Counted from the stretch's first letter, positions 45,308 to 53,623 are shown. The stretch is DNA of 64,000 nucleotides from Paracoccaceae bacterium (GCA_026989055.1 JALSKC010000004.1:1-64000), one strand, 5' to 3'. Translations and numbers: made by a program. Notes: a model not told the origin generated them from the sequence alone.

Positions 45308-45846
45308 GGCGCCTGGCTGTCGGCCGCCGGCAGCCGTCCCTTCAGGGTCTGTGCCAGCCCGGCGGTGATCAGCACCACCAGGTCGGCCTGTTCGGCAAGC
45401 CGGATGTTCAGTTGCCCCTGGGCTTCGCGGAATCGGCGCGCCAGCGCGCTGGCGGGTATGATTCCGTGGCCGACCTCGTTGCTGACGACGACGACCCGGG
45501 CCCGGCAGCGGCAGAGCGATTCCAGCAGGTTGTCGGTTTCGGCGGCGATGTCGCTGCCGGCCAGAAGGTGGTTGGAAAGCCAGAGCGTGGCGCAGTCCAG
45601 CAGCACGCAGTCCGCAGGGCCCAGCCCGGCGAGCGCCGCACCAGGCGCCAGAGGTTCCTCGCGGGTGCGCCAGCCGGGGCCGCGCCGGGCCCGGTGGCGG
45701 GCGATTCTCGCGCGCATCTCCCGATCCTGCGGCTGTGCCGTGGCCAGGTAGAGCCGGGCGCCGCCGAAGCTTTCGACGAGGCGCTCGGCCCAGGCGGACT
45801 TGCCCGAACTCGCGCCCCCCAGGACCAGTGTCAGTTTCGGTTCCAT
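45304..45846 (-). CDS. cobU: Adenosylcobinamide kinase / adenosylcobinamide-phosphate guanylyltransferase
   Basis: Bifunctional enzyme (CobU/CobP) that phosphorylates adenosylcobinamide and adds GMP in B12 synthesis or salvage. The protein has 180 residues from MEPKLTLVLGGASSGKSAWA; the P-loop is GGASSGKS, the guanylylated-His region is ARIARHRARRGPGWRT, and VVVVSNEVGHGIIP is the family's later motif. The start codon lies inside a 17-bp tandem duplication and has only a weak Shine-Dalgarno. No cobalamin riboswitch is visible upstream. Confidence 0.92.
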   Translation of the reverse strand: MEPKLTLVLGGASSGKSAWAERLVESFGGARLYLATAQPQDREMRARIARHRARRGPGWRTREEPLAPGAALAGLGPADCVLLDCATLWLSNHLLAGSDIAAETDNLLESLCRCRARVVVVSNEVGHGIIPASALARRFREAQGQLNIRLAEQADLVVLITAGLAQTLKGRLPAADSQAP

Positions 45847-45868
45847 GCCGTTTTCGGTTCCATGCCGT
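45835..45868. repeat. 17-bp tandem duplication containing the cobU start codon
   Basis: TTTCGGTTCCATGCCGT occurs at 45835-45851 and exactly again at 45852-45868. On the minus strand each copy carries GGCATGGAACCGAAA, so the cobU ATG (45846) has a twin ATG 17 bases upstream (45863) in another frame. Confidence 0.93.
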
Positions 45869-45878
45869 CGCTCCGCCG

Positions 45879-45918
45879 CGATCCGCCCGCCGCGATCCGC
45901 CCGCCGCGATCCGCCCGC
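45879..45918. repeat. 14-bp unit repeated almost three times upstream of cobU
   Basis: CGATCCGCCCGCCG at 45879-45892 and 45893-45906, then 12 of 14 bases at 45907-45918. It lies in the 260-bp divergent gap between cobU and coaBC, where no other gene is visible. The 14-bp period is not a codon multiple, which fits non-coding DNA. Confidence 0.92.
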
Positions 45919-46106
45919 GTCTTCGGGCATGCGTTCCAGCCCGCCGCGCCGGATCCGGCCTTCCGGCGGCCCGGCTTCGCCCGCGGGCGGCAGGGTGCGG
46001 AAGGAAATGCGCGGGGCGCCGGCGGCGTCCCGTGGCGGGCTGCCGGCGGTTGAGTTTCCACCATAGCACGCCTAGTGTTTTTGCACGGCTTGCGAAAGGG
46101 GCGAAA

Positions 46107-47312
46107 ATGCTTTCGGGCAGACGGGTAACGCTGATCATCGGCGGCGGCATTGCCGCGTTCAAGGCGCTCGAGCTGATCCGCAGGTTGCGCGAGCGCGGCG
46201 CCGCGGTCATTCCGGTGCTGACCCGGGCGGGGGCCGAGTTCGTTACGCCGCTCAGTGTCTCGGCGCTGGCGGGCGAAAGGGTGTTTCAGGAACTGTTCGA
46301 CCTGAACGACGAAAGCGAGATGGGCCATATCGAACTGTCGCGCGCCGCCGATCTGGTCGTGGTGGCGCCGGCAACCGCTGATCTGCTGGCGAAAATGGCG
46401 CAGGGGCTGGCCAATGACCTGGCCTCGACCCTGCTGCTGGCCACCGACAAGCGGGCTCTGGTGGCGCCGGCGATGAACCTGCGGATGTGGCAGCACCCGG
46501 CGACCCGGCGCAATGTCGAAACGCTGCGAGGCGACGGGGTGCTGTTCGTCGGCCCGGTCGAGGGCGACATGGCCTGCGGCGAATACGGGCCCGGGCGGAT
46601 GGCCGAGCCGCCCGAGATCGTGGCGGCGGTGGAAGCGGCGCTGGCGGCGGGGCCGCTGGCCGGGCGCCATGTGATCGTCACCTCGGGGCCGACGCACGAG
46701 CCGATCGATCCGGTGCGCTACATCGCCAACCGCTCCTCGGGGGCGCAGGGGACGGCGATCGCCCGGGCGCTGGCGGCGCTGGGCGCGCGGGTGAGCTTCA
46801 TCACCGGCCCGGCCGCGGTCGCCCCGCCGGAGGGGGTGGCGGTGACGCGGGTCGAAACTGCGGCCCAGATGCTGGAGGCGGTGCGCGCGGCCCTGCCGGC
46901 GGATGCCGCCATCTTTGCCGCGGCGGTGGCCGACTGGCGAGTGAAGCAGGTCGCGGCGGGCAAGATCAAGAAGACCCGGTCGGGCGATCTGCCGGAGATC
47001 GCGCTGGCCGAGAACCCGGACATTCTCGCCAGCGTCGCGCAGATGGGGACCGGTCGTCCGGCGCTGGTGGTGGGCTTCGCCGCCGAAACCGACGACGTTG
47101 TGGAAAACGCCCGCGCCAAGCGCGCGCGCAAGGGCTGCGACTGGATCCTGGCCAATGACGTGTCGCCGCAGAGCGGCATCATGGGCGGGGCCGAGAATGC
47201 GGTGACGCTGATCACGGGCACAGGCGAGGAAGGCTGGCCGCGGATGAGCAAGGAGGCGGTCGCGGAACGGCTGGCGGCGCGGATCGCGCGGCATCTGGAG
47301 GAGCAGGCATGA
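46107..47312 (+). CDS. coaBC: Bifunctional phosphopantothenoylcysteine decarboxylase / phosphopantothenate-cysteine ligase
   Basis: Two consecutive steps of coenzyme A synthesis. The protein has 401 residues from MLSGRRVTLIIGGGIAAFKA; the start at 46107 is behind AAAGGGGC. The N-terminal CoaC flavoprotein domain has the FMN site GGGIAAFKALELIRRL and the substrate clamp APAMNLRMWQHPAT; the C-terminal CoaB domain has VTSGPTHEPIDPVRYIANRS, AAVADWRV and the lysine-rich KIKK motif. It is followed by dut, as in many Proteobacteria. Confidence 0.95.
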   Translation: MLSGRRVTLIIGGGIAAFKALELIRRLRERGAAVIPVLTRAGAEFVTPLSVSALAGERVFQELFDLNDESEMGHIELSRAADLVVVAPATADLLAKMAQGLANDLASTLLLATDKRALVAPAMNLRMWQHPATRRNVETLRGDGVLFVGPVEGDMACGEYGPGRMAEPPEIVAAVEAALAAGPLAGRHVIVTSGPTHEPIDPVRYIANRSSGAQGTAIARALAALGARVSFITGPAAVAPPEGVAVTRVETAAQMLEAVRAALPADAAIFAAAVADWRVKQVAAGKIKKTRSGDLPEIALAENPDILASVAQMGTGRPALVVGFAAETDDVVENARAKRARKGCDWILANDVSPQSGIMGGAENAVTLITGTGEEGWPRMSKEAVAERLAARIARHLEEQA

Positions 47313-47396
47313 GGCGCTGTCCGCGGAAGCGGCTTTGCCAGAGGGAGCGGGAGCGATGATGCGGGGCGCCGGGAGGAGCCAGGCGGGGTGCGGGCG

Positions 47397-47864
47397 ATGA
47401 CGGCGGTCGTCAGGCTGCTGTGGGATCACTGGGCCGACGAGAGCCTGCCGCTGCCCTCCTATGAGACGGCGGGGGCGGCGGGGGCCGACCTGCGGGCGAA
47501 CTTTCCGCCCGAGGTGCGCGAGGATGGGTACGAGCTGAGCCCGATGGAGCGCTGCATCTTTCCCACGGGTTTCCGCATGGAGATCCCGCCCGGCTACGAG
47601 GTGCAGATCCGACCGCGCTCGGGGCTGGCCTTCAGGCATGGGGTGACGGTGGCCAATGCGCCGGGCACGATCGACAGCGACTATCGCGGGCCGGTGGGGG
47701 TGCTGCTGGTGAACCTGGGCAGCGAGCCCTACCGCATCCGCCACGGCGAGCGGATCGCCCAGATGGTGGTGGCGCCGGTGGTGCGGGCCGGGTTCGAACT
47801 GGTCGGCTCGGTCAGCGAGACCGGGCGCGGCAGCGGCGGCTTCGGTTCGACCGGGCAGACGTGA
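47397..47864 (+). CDS. dut: dUTP diphosphatase
   Basis: Trimeric dUTPase that hydrolyses dUTP to dUMP, keeping uracil out of DNA and feeding dTMP synthesis. The 155-residue protein has all five motifs, among them [43 protein letters not shown] and the C-terminal P-loop-like [14 protein letters not shown] 47397 is chosen; a GTG three codons earlier is possible. It sits between coaBC and the E1-like gene with short gaps. Confidence 0.95.
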   Translation: MTAVVRLLWDHWADESLPLPSYETAGAAGADLRANFPPEVREDGYELSPMERCIFPTGFRMEIPPGYEVQIRPRSGLAFRHGVTVANAPGTIDSDYRGPVGVLLVNLGSEPYRIRHGERIAQMVVAPVVRAGFELVGSVSETGRGSGGFGSTGQT

Positions 47865-47877
47865 TGAGGCCGGGCCG

Positions 47878-48981
47878 ATGACATGGATTCTGCTGGCGCT
47901 CGCCGGGCTGTGGGGGCTTGGTGCCCTGCTGCGCATGCCGGTCCGGCTGCGCCTGGCGGTGGTGGCGGTGCTCTACCTCGCGGTGCTGCTGGCGCTGATC
48001 GTGCTTCCGGCCGGCAGCGCCCTGCGCCGGGGCCTGGGCGTCAGCCTGGAAGGCTGGGCGCTGGTCGGTGTGCTGACGGCGGCGGTATGGCTGTATGCGC
48101 GTGCCGTCGCCGCGCTCAGGGCGCGGGCAAGGCCGGCCCGCCCGGGTCAGGAAGCGGCGGGCCAGGAAGCGGCGGGTCAGGAAGTGAAGGGGCGGGGCGC
48201 CGGGTTCCGGCGCGCCGAGCTCGAACGCTACGCCCGCCATATCGTGCTGCGCGAAATAGGAGGACCGGGGCAGAAGAAGCTGAAGCAGGCAGCCGTTCTG
48301 GTGATCGGCGCCGGCGGGCTGGGGGCGCCGGTGCTGCAGTATCTGGCTGCCGCCGGGGTGGGCAGGATCGGGGTGATCGACGACGATGTGGTGGACAATT
48401 CCAACCTGCAGCGGCAGGTGATCCACAAGGATGCGGCGATCGGGATGCCCAAGGTGTTCTCGGCCCAGCGCGAGATGCAGGCGCAGAACCCGGCGGTGGA
48501 GGTGCGCCCCTACCGGCGCCGCCTGAGCAGGGACATCGCCGCCGAACTTTTTGCCGAATACGATCTGATTCTCGATGGCAGCGACAATTTCGACACCCGC
48601 TATCTGGTCAACCGCACCTGCGTCGCCCTGGGCAGACCGCTGATCGCGGCCGCGCTCAGCCAGTGGGAGGGGCAGATCAGCACCTACGACCCGGCCCGCG
48701 GCGGACCCTGCTACCAGTGCGTCTTTCCCGCGCCGCCGGCTCCGGGGCTGGCGCCGGCCTGCGCCGAGGCCGGGGTGCTCGGCCCGCTGCCCGGGGTGCT
48801 GGGCGCGATGATGGCGGTGGAGGCGATCAAGGAGATCACCGGCGCCGGGGAGGGGCTGCGCGGGCGGATGCTGATCTATGATGCACTGTTCGGGGAAAAC
48901 CGGCTGGTCCGGCTGAAGCCGCGCTCCGGCTGCCCGGCCTGCGGCGGGAAGGGGGCTTCCGGGCCTGGTCGGGCGGCGTGA
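47878..48981 (+). CDS. Membrane-anchored ThiF/MoeB/HesA-type E1-like adenylyltransferase
   Basis: A 367-residue protein with two parts. Residues 1-80 hold three hydrophobic helices (LLALAGLWGLGALL, LAVVAVLYLAVLLALIVL, WALVGVLTAAVWLY). Residues 112-360 are an E1-like domain: RYARHIVLREIGGPGQKKL, nucleotide loop VIGAGGLGAPVLQYLAAAGV, IDDDVVDNSNLQRQVIH, the crossover-Cys region CAEAGVLGPLPGVLG, and paired CxxC zinc ligands (CYQC, CPAC). It would adenylate the C-terminus of a ThiS/MoaD-like sulfur carrier. The linker has a 15-bp tandem repeat coding GQEAA twice (48148-48177). Third gene in the coaBC-dut operon. Confidence 0.86.
   Translation: MTWILLALAGLWGLGALLRMPVRLRLAVVAVLYLAVLLALIVLPAGSALRRGLGVSLEGWALVGVLTAAVWLYARAVAALRARARPARPGQEAAGQEAAGQEVKGRGAGFRRAELERYARHIVLREIGGPGQKKLKQAAVLVIGAGGLGAPVLQYLAAAGVGRIGVIDDDVVDNSNLQRQVIHKDAAIGMPKVFSAQREMQAQNPAVEVRPYRRRLSRDIAAELFAEYDLILDGSDNFDTRYLVNRTCVALGRPLIAAALSQWEGQISTYDPARGGPCYQCVFPAPPAPGLAPACAEAGVLGPLPGVLGAMMAVEAIKEITGAGEGLRGRMLIYDALFGENRLVRLKPRSGCPACGGKGASGPGRAA
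48148..48186. repeat. 15-bp in-frame tandem repeat in the linker of the E1-like gene
   Basis: CAGGAAGCGGCGGGC (48148-48162), CAGGAAGCGGCGGGT (48163-48177), then a partial CAGGAAGTG. It encodes GQEAA units between the membrane segment and the catalytic domain. Confidence 0.9.
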
Positions 48982-49096
48982 GGCCGTTGCGGTGCGGCCT
49001 GCCTGCCTGGCCCGCCGGGGCGCCTTTGCCTTGAGCTTCCGCCCCTTCTCGGCCTAGGCTCGGAAAACGACAGCATCGGACAGGGGGAACCTTCAC

Positions 49097-49942
49097 ATGA
49101 AACCGTTTGCCGGAATCAAGCCGTTTGCCGGAATCAAGCCGTTTGCCGGAATCGCCGTCGCCGCCATGGCGGCCGTCGCCTCGCTCGCCCTCGCCGGCAC
49201 CGCCGCCGCGGCTTCGGAACTTCCCGATCTGGGCGGGCGCGAGATCGTCGTGGTAACCGAGAACGCCTACCCGCCGCTGCAGTTCATCGACCCCAAGACC
49301 GGAGCGGCGATCGGCTGGGAATATGACGCGATGGAAGAGATCGCCCGGCGGCTGAACGCCAGGGTGGTCTATGAGAACATCAGCTGGGATGCGATGATTC
49401 CGGCGGTTTCCGAAGGCCAGTACGACATCGGGATGACCGGCATCACCATCCGCGACGACCGCCGGGAGAAGGTCGATTTTTCCGAGCCCTACATGCGCTC
49501 GGAAATGGTGATGATGGTGCGCGGAGACGAAGAGCGTTTCAGCAACGCCGAGGAATTCGCCGCCAACCCCGATCTGCTGATGGCCGCCCAGCCCGGCACC
49601 ACGCCGTTCTATGTCGGTGTCTACGAGGTGCTGGACGGGGATGAATCCAACCCGCGCATCCGGCTGTTCGAGACCTTCGGCGCCGGGGTGCAGGCGCTCA
49701 AGAGCGGCGATGTGGACCTGGTGCTGACCGACGGCACCGCCGGCAACGGTTACGTGGAGGCCTCGGAGGGGGGGCTGAAGATCATCGGCGAACCGCTGGG
49801 GACCGAAGACTTCGGCTTCATCTTCCCCAAGGGCTCGGATCTGGTGGCGCCGATCAATGCCGCCATCGCCTCCATGAAGGCCGACGGCACGCTGGATGCG
49901 CTGAACAGGAAGTGGTTCCTGGAATACAAGATGGGCGGTTGA
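49097..49942 (+). CDS. Amino-acid-type ABC transporter periplasmic binding protein
   Basis: A 281-residue SBP_bac_3 receptor. The signal peptide is odd: it begins with three copies of the six-residue unit KPFAGI before the hydrophobic core [20 protein letters not shown]. The mature protein has the family pattern [58 protein letters not shown] (here in two parts: [10 protein letters not shown] and VDFSEPY) and [10 protein letters not shown]. The downstream permease is 103 bases away; no ATPase follows. Substrate is probably a polar amino acid, not resolved. Confidence 0.88.
   Translation: MKPFAGIKPFAGIKPFAGIAVAAMAAVASLALAGTAAAASELPDLGGREIVVVTENAYPPLQFIDPKTGAAIGWEYDAMEEIARRLNARVVYENISWDAMIPAVSEGQYDIGMTGITIRDDRREKVDFSEPYMRSEMVMMVRGDEERFSNAEEFAANPDLLMAAQPGTTPFYVGVYEVLDGDESNPRIRLFETFGAGVQALKSGDVDLVLTDGTAGNGYVEASEGGLKIIGEPLGTEDFGFIFPKGSDLVAPINAAIASMKADGTLDALNRKWFLEYKMGG
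49100..49153. repeat. Three 18-bp tandem units in a signal-peptide coding region
   Basis: AAACCGTTTGCCGGAATC (49100-49117) and two copies of AAGCCGTTTGCCGGAATC (49118-49135, 49136-49153), immediately after the ATG. The units encode KPFAGI and lengthen the N-terminal region of the signal peptide in frame. Confidence 0.94.
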
Positions 49943-50045
49943 ACGTGCCGGGCGCGGCCGGTGCGCGGGGTGCATCAGCTGCCTTGCGCGCGGGGTGCGG
50001 ATGCCGGTCGCGGAGGCGCGAGCGGGCGGCGGAGCAGGCAGGCGG

Positions 50046-50846
50046 ATGACGGGCCGGCAGCAGGACGGCAAGGATGATTTCCCCTGGTGGCTTCTGCTCG
50101 CCGCGGCGCTGGGGGGCTGGCTTCTGTACCGGGTGATCAGCGATGCGCTCTACGCCCAGATTCTGGCCACCCTGTCCAGGGGCATCCTGATCACGGTATT
50201 CGTGACCCTCGTCGGCTTCGCCCTGGCCACCGCCATCGGGCTGCTGCTGGCGGTGGCGCTGCTGTCGCGCTTTCTGGTGCTGCGCCAGGCGGCGCGCTTC
50301 TATGTCGAGATCATCCGCGGCATTCCGATGATGGTGCTGCTGCTCTACGTGGCCTTCGTGCTGGCGCCGGCAATGGTCGCGGCCTGGAACTGGGTGGCGA
50401 CCGGCCTGGGGTTCGAACCGGCCCGGACGCGGGACTTTTCGCTGCTGTGGCGGGCCATCATCGCGCTGACGATCGGCTATTCGGCCTTCATCGCCGAGGT
50501 GTTCCGGGCCGGGCTGCAGTCGATCGACCCGGGCCAGATCGAGGCGGCCAAGGCGCTGGGGCTGAGCGGCTGGCAGCGGTTCCGCCACATCGTCTTTCCG
50601 CAGGCGATCCGCACCATCATGCCGCCGCTGGGCAACGATTTCGTCGCGATGATCAAGGATTCATCGCTGGTGTCGGTGCTTGGGGTCTATGACATCACCC
50701 AGGCGGGCAAGATCACCGCGGCGGGCAATTTCCGCTATTTCGAGACCTACAACGTGGTGGCGCTGATCTACCTGTTCATGACGGTCGGCCTGTCGCTGCT
50801 GCTGCGCCGGCTCGAAACGAGGATGCGGCGCAACGATCACGGCTAG
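50046..50846 (+). CDS. Amino-acid-type ABC transporter permease
   Basis: A 266-residue permease of the HisM/GlnP type with about five or six helices. The N-terminal tail MTGRQQDGKDDFPWW precedes the first helix; the HEAA motif is EAAKALGLSGWQRFRHIVFP, and VEIIRGIPMMVLLLY with DSSLVSVLGVYDI are typical. ATG 50046 follows GGCAGGCGG; an earlier GTG-side frame (49995) is not supported. The stop codon is inside a 12-bp tandem repeat. It pairs with the binding protein upstream, but the ATPase must be encoded elsewhere. Confidence 0.9.
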   Translation: MTGRQQDGKDDFPWWLLLAAALGGWLLYRVISDALYAQILATLSRGILITVFVTLVGFALATAIGLLLAVALLSRFLVLRQAARFYVEIIRGIPMMVLLLYVAFVLAPAMVAAWNWVATGLGFEPARTRDFSLLWRAIIALTIGYSAFIAEVFRAGLQSIDPGQIEAAKALGLSGWQRFRHIVFPQAIRTIMPPLGNDFVAMIKDSSLVSVLGVYDITQAGKITAAGNFRYFETYNVVALIYLFMTVGLSLLLRRLETRMRRNDHG

Positions 50847-50860
50847 GGGCACGGCTGGGG
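50838..50860. repeat. 12-bp tandem duplication spanning the permease stop codon
   Basis: CACGGCTAGGGG (50838-50849) followed by CACGGCTGGGG (50850-50860). The TAG in copy 1 is the permease stop; in copy 2 it has become TGG. A one-base change therefore separates the copies. Confidence 0.8.
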
Positions 50861-50970
50861 GCGCCTGGGGGCGCTCCCGGGGCCGGGATCTTTTCAAAAG
50901 CCCCGGCAAGCGTTTCGAAACAAGCGCTTGCACGTCCGGCCCGACCCGGCGCACCGGCAGACCGTCCGCC

Positions 50971-50993
50971 GGCCTTGCCGCTAGGCCTTGCCG
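50971..50993. repeat. Direct repeat flanking the stop codon of the XRE gene
   Basis: GGCCTTGCCG at 50971-50980 and 50984-50993, with the three bases between (CTA) being the reverse-strand TAG stop of the XRE gene. The 13-base period fits a tandem duplication over the gene end. Confidence 0.75.
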
Positions 50994-51685
50994 GAGCGCC
51001 TGGACAGACGCGCCAGGCGGCGCTCCACTTCGCGCCTCTCCCATTCGTCACCCAGCAGCGCTCCCCGCCCGAAGACGTCGAAGCCGTGGAAAACCAGGCT
51101 TATCCCCCAGGCCAGGGCGACCCAGATCACCCAGATCGTGTCGGGCATCACCAGCAGGTTCACCGCCAGAAGTACCGCGAGCACGGCGATGAAGCTGAAA
51201 AGGTTGTAGTAGAAGCCGCGTTCGCGGCGCACCTGCCGCCGGATGCGGCGTTCCTCGGGGGTGCGGGCGGCAGGAAAATCGTTTTCGTAATTGTCTTTCC
51301 AGTCGTCTTCCCAGTCTTCATAGCGTTTCAGATAGCGCACATAGCGCAGCGCGGCGCGGTCCTCCTCGCTCAGCCCGGCGCCACTCTCCGCCGTCCCGGG
51401 GGCCGGCCCCCGCGCCCTGTGCGCGTCTTGAGGTTGCGCCGCTCCTTCCGCTCCGGTGGGGGCCGGCCCGACGGGGGGATCCTTGCGGGTATCGTCATTC
51501 ATCGGGGCATCCTTCCTCAGTTCGGGGATCGAGGTCTCGAACACCGCCGCCAGGCATTTCAGGGTTTCCAGGCTGGCGCGTCCGCCGTTTTCGATCCGCT
51601 GGATGGTGCGCACCGAGACGCCGGAGATCTGCGCCAGATCTTCCTGCGACCAGCCCCTGTCCTGCCGCAGCCTGCGTATGATCAT
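50981..51685 (-). CDS. XRE-type HTH protein with C-terminal 2TM domain
   Basis: A 234-residue protein combining a helix-turn-helix domain (residues 3-60, MIIRRLRQDRGWSQEDLAQI, VSVRTIQRIENGGRAS) with a disordered Pro/Ala/Gly linker, an acidic-basic coiled stretch and a C-terminal 2TM domain (about 165-205, FYYNLFSFIAVLAVLLAVNL and WVIWVALAWGISLVFHG). The TM pair follows RRIRRQVRRERGF, the basic signature of the 2TM family. ATG 51685 lies behind GGAAAAG; an open extension to 51772 is unsupported. A membrane-tethered regulator is the likely reading; targets unknown. Confidence 0.82.
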   Translation of the reverse strand: MIIRRLRQDRGWSQEDLAQISGVSVRTIQRIENGGRASLETLKCLAAVFETSIPELRKDAPMNDDTRKDPPVGPAPTGAEGAAQPQDAHRARGPAPGTAESGAGLSEEDRAALRYVRYLKRYEDWEDDWKDNYENDFPAARTPEERRIRRQVRRERGFYYNLFSFIAVLAVLLAVNLLVMPDTIWVIWVALAWGISLVFHGFDVFGRGALLGDEWERREVERRLARLSRRSGKA

Positions 51686-51905
51686 CTTTTCCGATCCGTT
51701 TCTGGTGTCGTGTTCCTGGTGCCGCCGATATGGGCCCGCCATGCTACTCTGACCACGACAGGATCCCGACACAAGCCCGTCATCGGCCCGCAGCCCCGAC
51801 CGGGGAGGCGAGGTTTCGGGAGCCTGTCCGGGCCGTTTCCCGGGAGCATGCCCGGGCGGCGGGCATTGCGGCGGAAAAGGCGGAAAGGGGGTGGGGCGCC
51901 GGCGC

Positions 51906-51922
51906 GCGGGCTCACAGCCCGC
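51906..51922. terminator. Perfect hairpin across the ureG stop codon
   Basis: GCGGGCT-CAC-AGCCCGC, a 7-bp perfect stem with a 3-base loop that covers the ureG stop (51912-51914 on the minus strand). There is no T tract, so an intrinsic terminator is uncertain; it could instead protect the 3' end of the urease mRNA. The 226-bp gap to the XRE gene holds nothing else I can support. Confidence 0.35.
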
Positions 51923-52523
51923 CGATGTCGCGCAGCAGGGCGAGCAGTTCCTCCACCCCGCGCCGTTCGCGCAGGCAGGCGAACAGGAAGGGGCGGGAGC
52001 CGCGCATGCGCCGAGCGTCGCGTTCCATCACCTCCAGCGAGGCCCCCACATGAGGGGCGAGGTCGGTCTTGTTGATCACCAGGATGTCGGAGCGGGTGAT
52101 CGCGGGGCCGCCCTTGCGCGGGATCTCCTCGCCGGCGGCCACGTCGATGACGTAGATCGTCATGTCAGCCAGTTCGGGGCTGAAGGTGGCCGACAGGTTG
52201 TCGCCGCCGGATTCGATGAATACCACCTCGAGATCCGGGCAACGCTCCCGCAGCTCGGCGATGGCGGCCAGATTGATCGAGGCATCCTCGCGGATGGCGG
52301 TATGCGGGCACCCGCCGGTCTGCACGCCGATGATTCGCTCCTGCGGCAGGGCCTGCATCCGCATCAGCGCCTCGGCATCTTCCCGGGTGTAGATGTCGTT
52401 GGTGACGACTCCCACCGAGAATTCCGCGCGCAGCGCGTTGCACAGCAGCGCCGTCAGCGTCGTCTTTCCGGCGCCGACGGGGCCGCCGATTCCGATGCGC
52501 AGGGGGCCGTGGGGGCTGATCAT
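51912..52523 (-). CDS. ureG: Urease accessory GTPase UreG
   Basis: GTPase that drives nickel insertion into the UreD-UreF-UreG-urease assembly. The protein has 203 residues: P-loop [17 protein letters not shown], switch [14 protein letters not shown], the nickel-binding CPH in [34 protein letters not shown] and base-recognition NKTDLAP. ATG 52523 overlaps the ureF stop (ATGA). Last gene of ureDABCEFG. Confidence 0.97.
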   Translation of the reverse strand: MISPHGPLRIGIGGPVGAGKTTLTALLCNALRAEFSVGVVTNDIYTREDAEALMRMQALPQERIIGVQTGGCPHTAIREDASINLAAIAELRERCPDLEVVFIESGGDNLSATFSPELADMTIYVIDVAAGEEIPRKGGPAITRSDILVINKTDLAPHVGASLEVMERDARRMRGSRPFLFACLRERRGVEELLALLRDIGGL

Positions 52524-53167
52524 GTGCGGAATATCCTCGGTTGCCGGGTTTCGTGTCGCATGGCGGAGATGTCGGCCAGGAAGGCGGTGCCGGAAAGGGT
52601 GGAAAGGTCGCCGCTTTCGGCTCCGGCCGCGATCCGGGAAAGCAGCGGCGACAGGGCGTGGATCAGGGTCTGCGCCTCGGTCTGGCCGAGCGGGATCAGG
52701 CGTTGCGCCGCGGATACCAGATTGGCGGCGAAGGCCTGCAGGTAGAGCAGGAGGACCGGCGGCAGCGGCAGCCCTTCCAGCGATGCCGCCCGGCCGACGG
52801 CCACCGGGTAGGAAAGCGTCGGCAGCGCCAGGCCGAAGGCGGCGGCGGTCGCCCTGCAGAAGGCGGCGCCCTGCAGTTCGAGCTCGGCCAGCCGCTCGCG
52901 CCCGGCGGCGAAGGCGCGGCAGGCGGCGTCTATTTCCTCCAGCTCCCCGGGGGAGCGCGCGCGCCAGGCGGCGGCCAGGAACAGCCCGTCGGAGTGTCCG
53001 CTGCCGTGGGTCAGGATGTCCTCGAGCCACTCGCGCAGCTCCGCCGCCCCGCGCACCGCACCTTCGGCCACCAGCTGCTCCAGCCCGTGCGAATGGGCGA
53101 ACGCCCCCACCGGATAGGCGGGCGAGAACCATTGCGCGAGGGTGAGGAGATGCTCGTCAGAAGGCAT
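52520..53167 (-). CDS. ureF: Urease accessory protein UreF
   Basis: All-helical adaptor that links UreD/apo-urease to UreG. The 215-residue protein starts [19 protein letters not shown] at 53167, overlapping ureE by 11 bases; ten earlier in-frame codons are less likely. Family parts: [35 protein letters not shown] and [16 protein letters not shown]. Confidence 0.93.
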   Translation of the reverse strand: MPSDEHLLTLAQWFSPAYPVGAFAHSHGLEQLVAEGAVRGAAELREWLEDILTHGSGHSDGLFLAAAWRARSPGELEEIDAACRAFAAGRERLAELELQGAAFCRATAAAFGLALPTLSYPVAVGRAASLEGLPLPPVLLLYLQAFAANLVSAAQRLIPLGQTEAQTLIHALSPLLSRIAAGAESGDLSTLSGTAFLADISAMRHETRQPRIFRT

Positions 53168-53606
53168 GGGAATGGATGCGTCCGTGGCCGTAGGCACCGC
53201 CTTCGGGGGTGAAGGGTTCGCGGATTTCGCGGCAGCTGGCGCCCAGGCCTTCCAGCATGTCGCGCAGCACCAGATCGCGGGCGATCAGCAGGCGCGCCGG
53301 TTCGATCTGGCAGGGCGCGTGGCGGTTGCCGATGTGCCAGGCCAGGCGGGGCAGGTCGGGGCCGGTGACTTCCAGCAGATCCTCGGCTGCGGCGCGCACC
53401 TCGATCAGCCGGCCGTCGGCCAGTTCGAAGGCATCGCCGTGCCCCAGACCCGCGGTCTGCGGCAGGTCGGCCAGAAAGCGCAGCCCGCCGGCGGTTTCCA
53501 GCACCCGGCGGCGCAGGAAGCGTTCCTCATGGGTCAGGATGACGTGATCGCCGGAGCCCGACCAGTGGCCGGAGCGGTGCAGGATGCGGGCGGCGGGCAG
53601 GGGCAT
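53157..53606 (-). CDS. ureE: Urease accessory nickel chaperone UreE
   Basis: Nickel-binding metallochaperone of 149 residues. The N-terminal peptide-binding domain (HVILTHEERFLRRRVLETAG) and the C-terminal metal domain (WHIGNRHAPCQIE, MLEGLGASCREIREPF) are both present. It ends [10 protein letters not shown] with four His, a modest tail instead of the long poly-His of Klebsiella UreE. It lies 17 bases downstream of ureC. Confidence 0.93.
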   Translation of the reverse strand: MPLPAARILHRSGHWSGSGDHVILTHEERFLRRRVLETAGGLRFLADLPQTAGLGHGDAFELADGRLIEVRAAAEDLLEVTGPDLPRLAWHIGNRHAPCQIEPARLLIARDLVLRDMLEGLGASCREIREPFTPEGGAYGHGRIHSHAF

Positions 53607-53623
53607 GGCGCGGCCCGGAACGG

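Noticed and set aside
45847-46106. A cobalamin riboswitch upstream of cobU
   Set aside because: No B12-box-like GCCACTG or related conserved core was found; the gap is dominated by short tandem repeats.
45831-47936. A 701-codon minus-strand frame opposite coaBC and dut
   Set aside because: No domain match; His/Arg-rich antisense composition.
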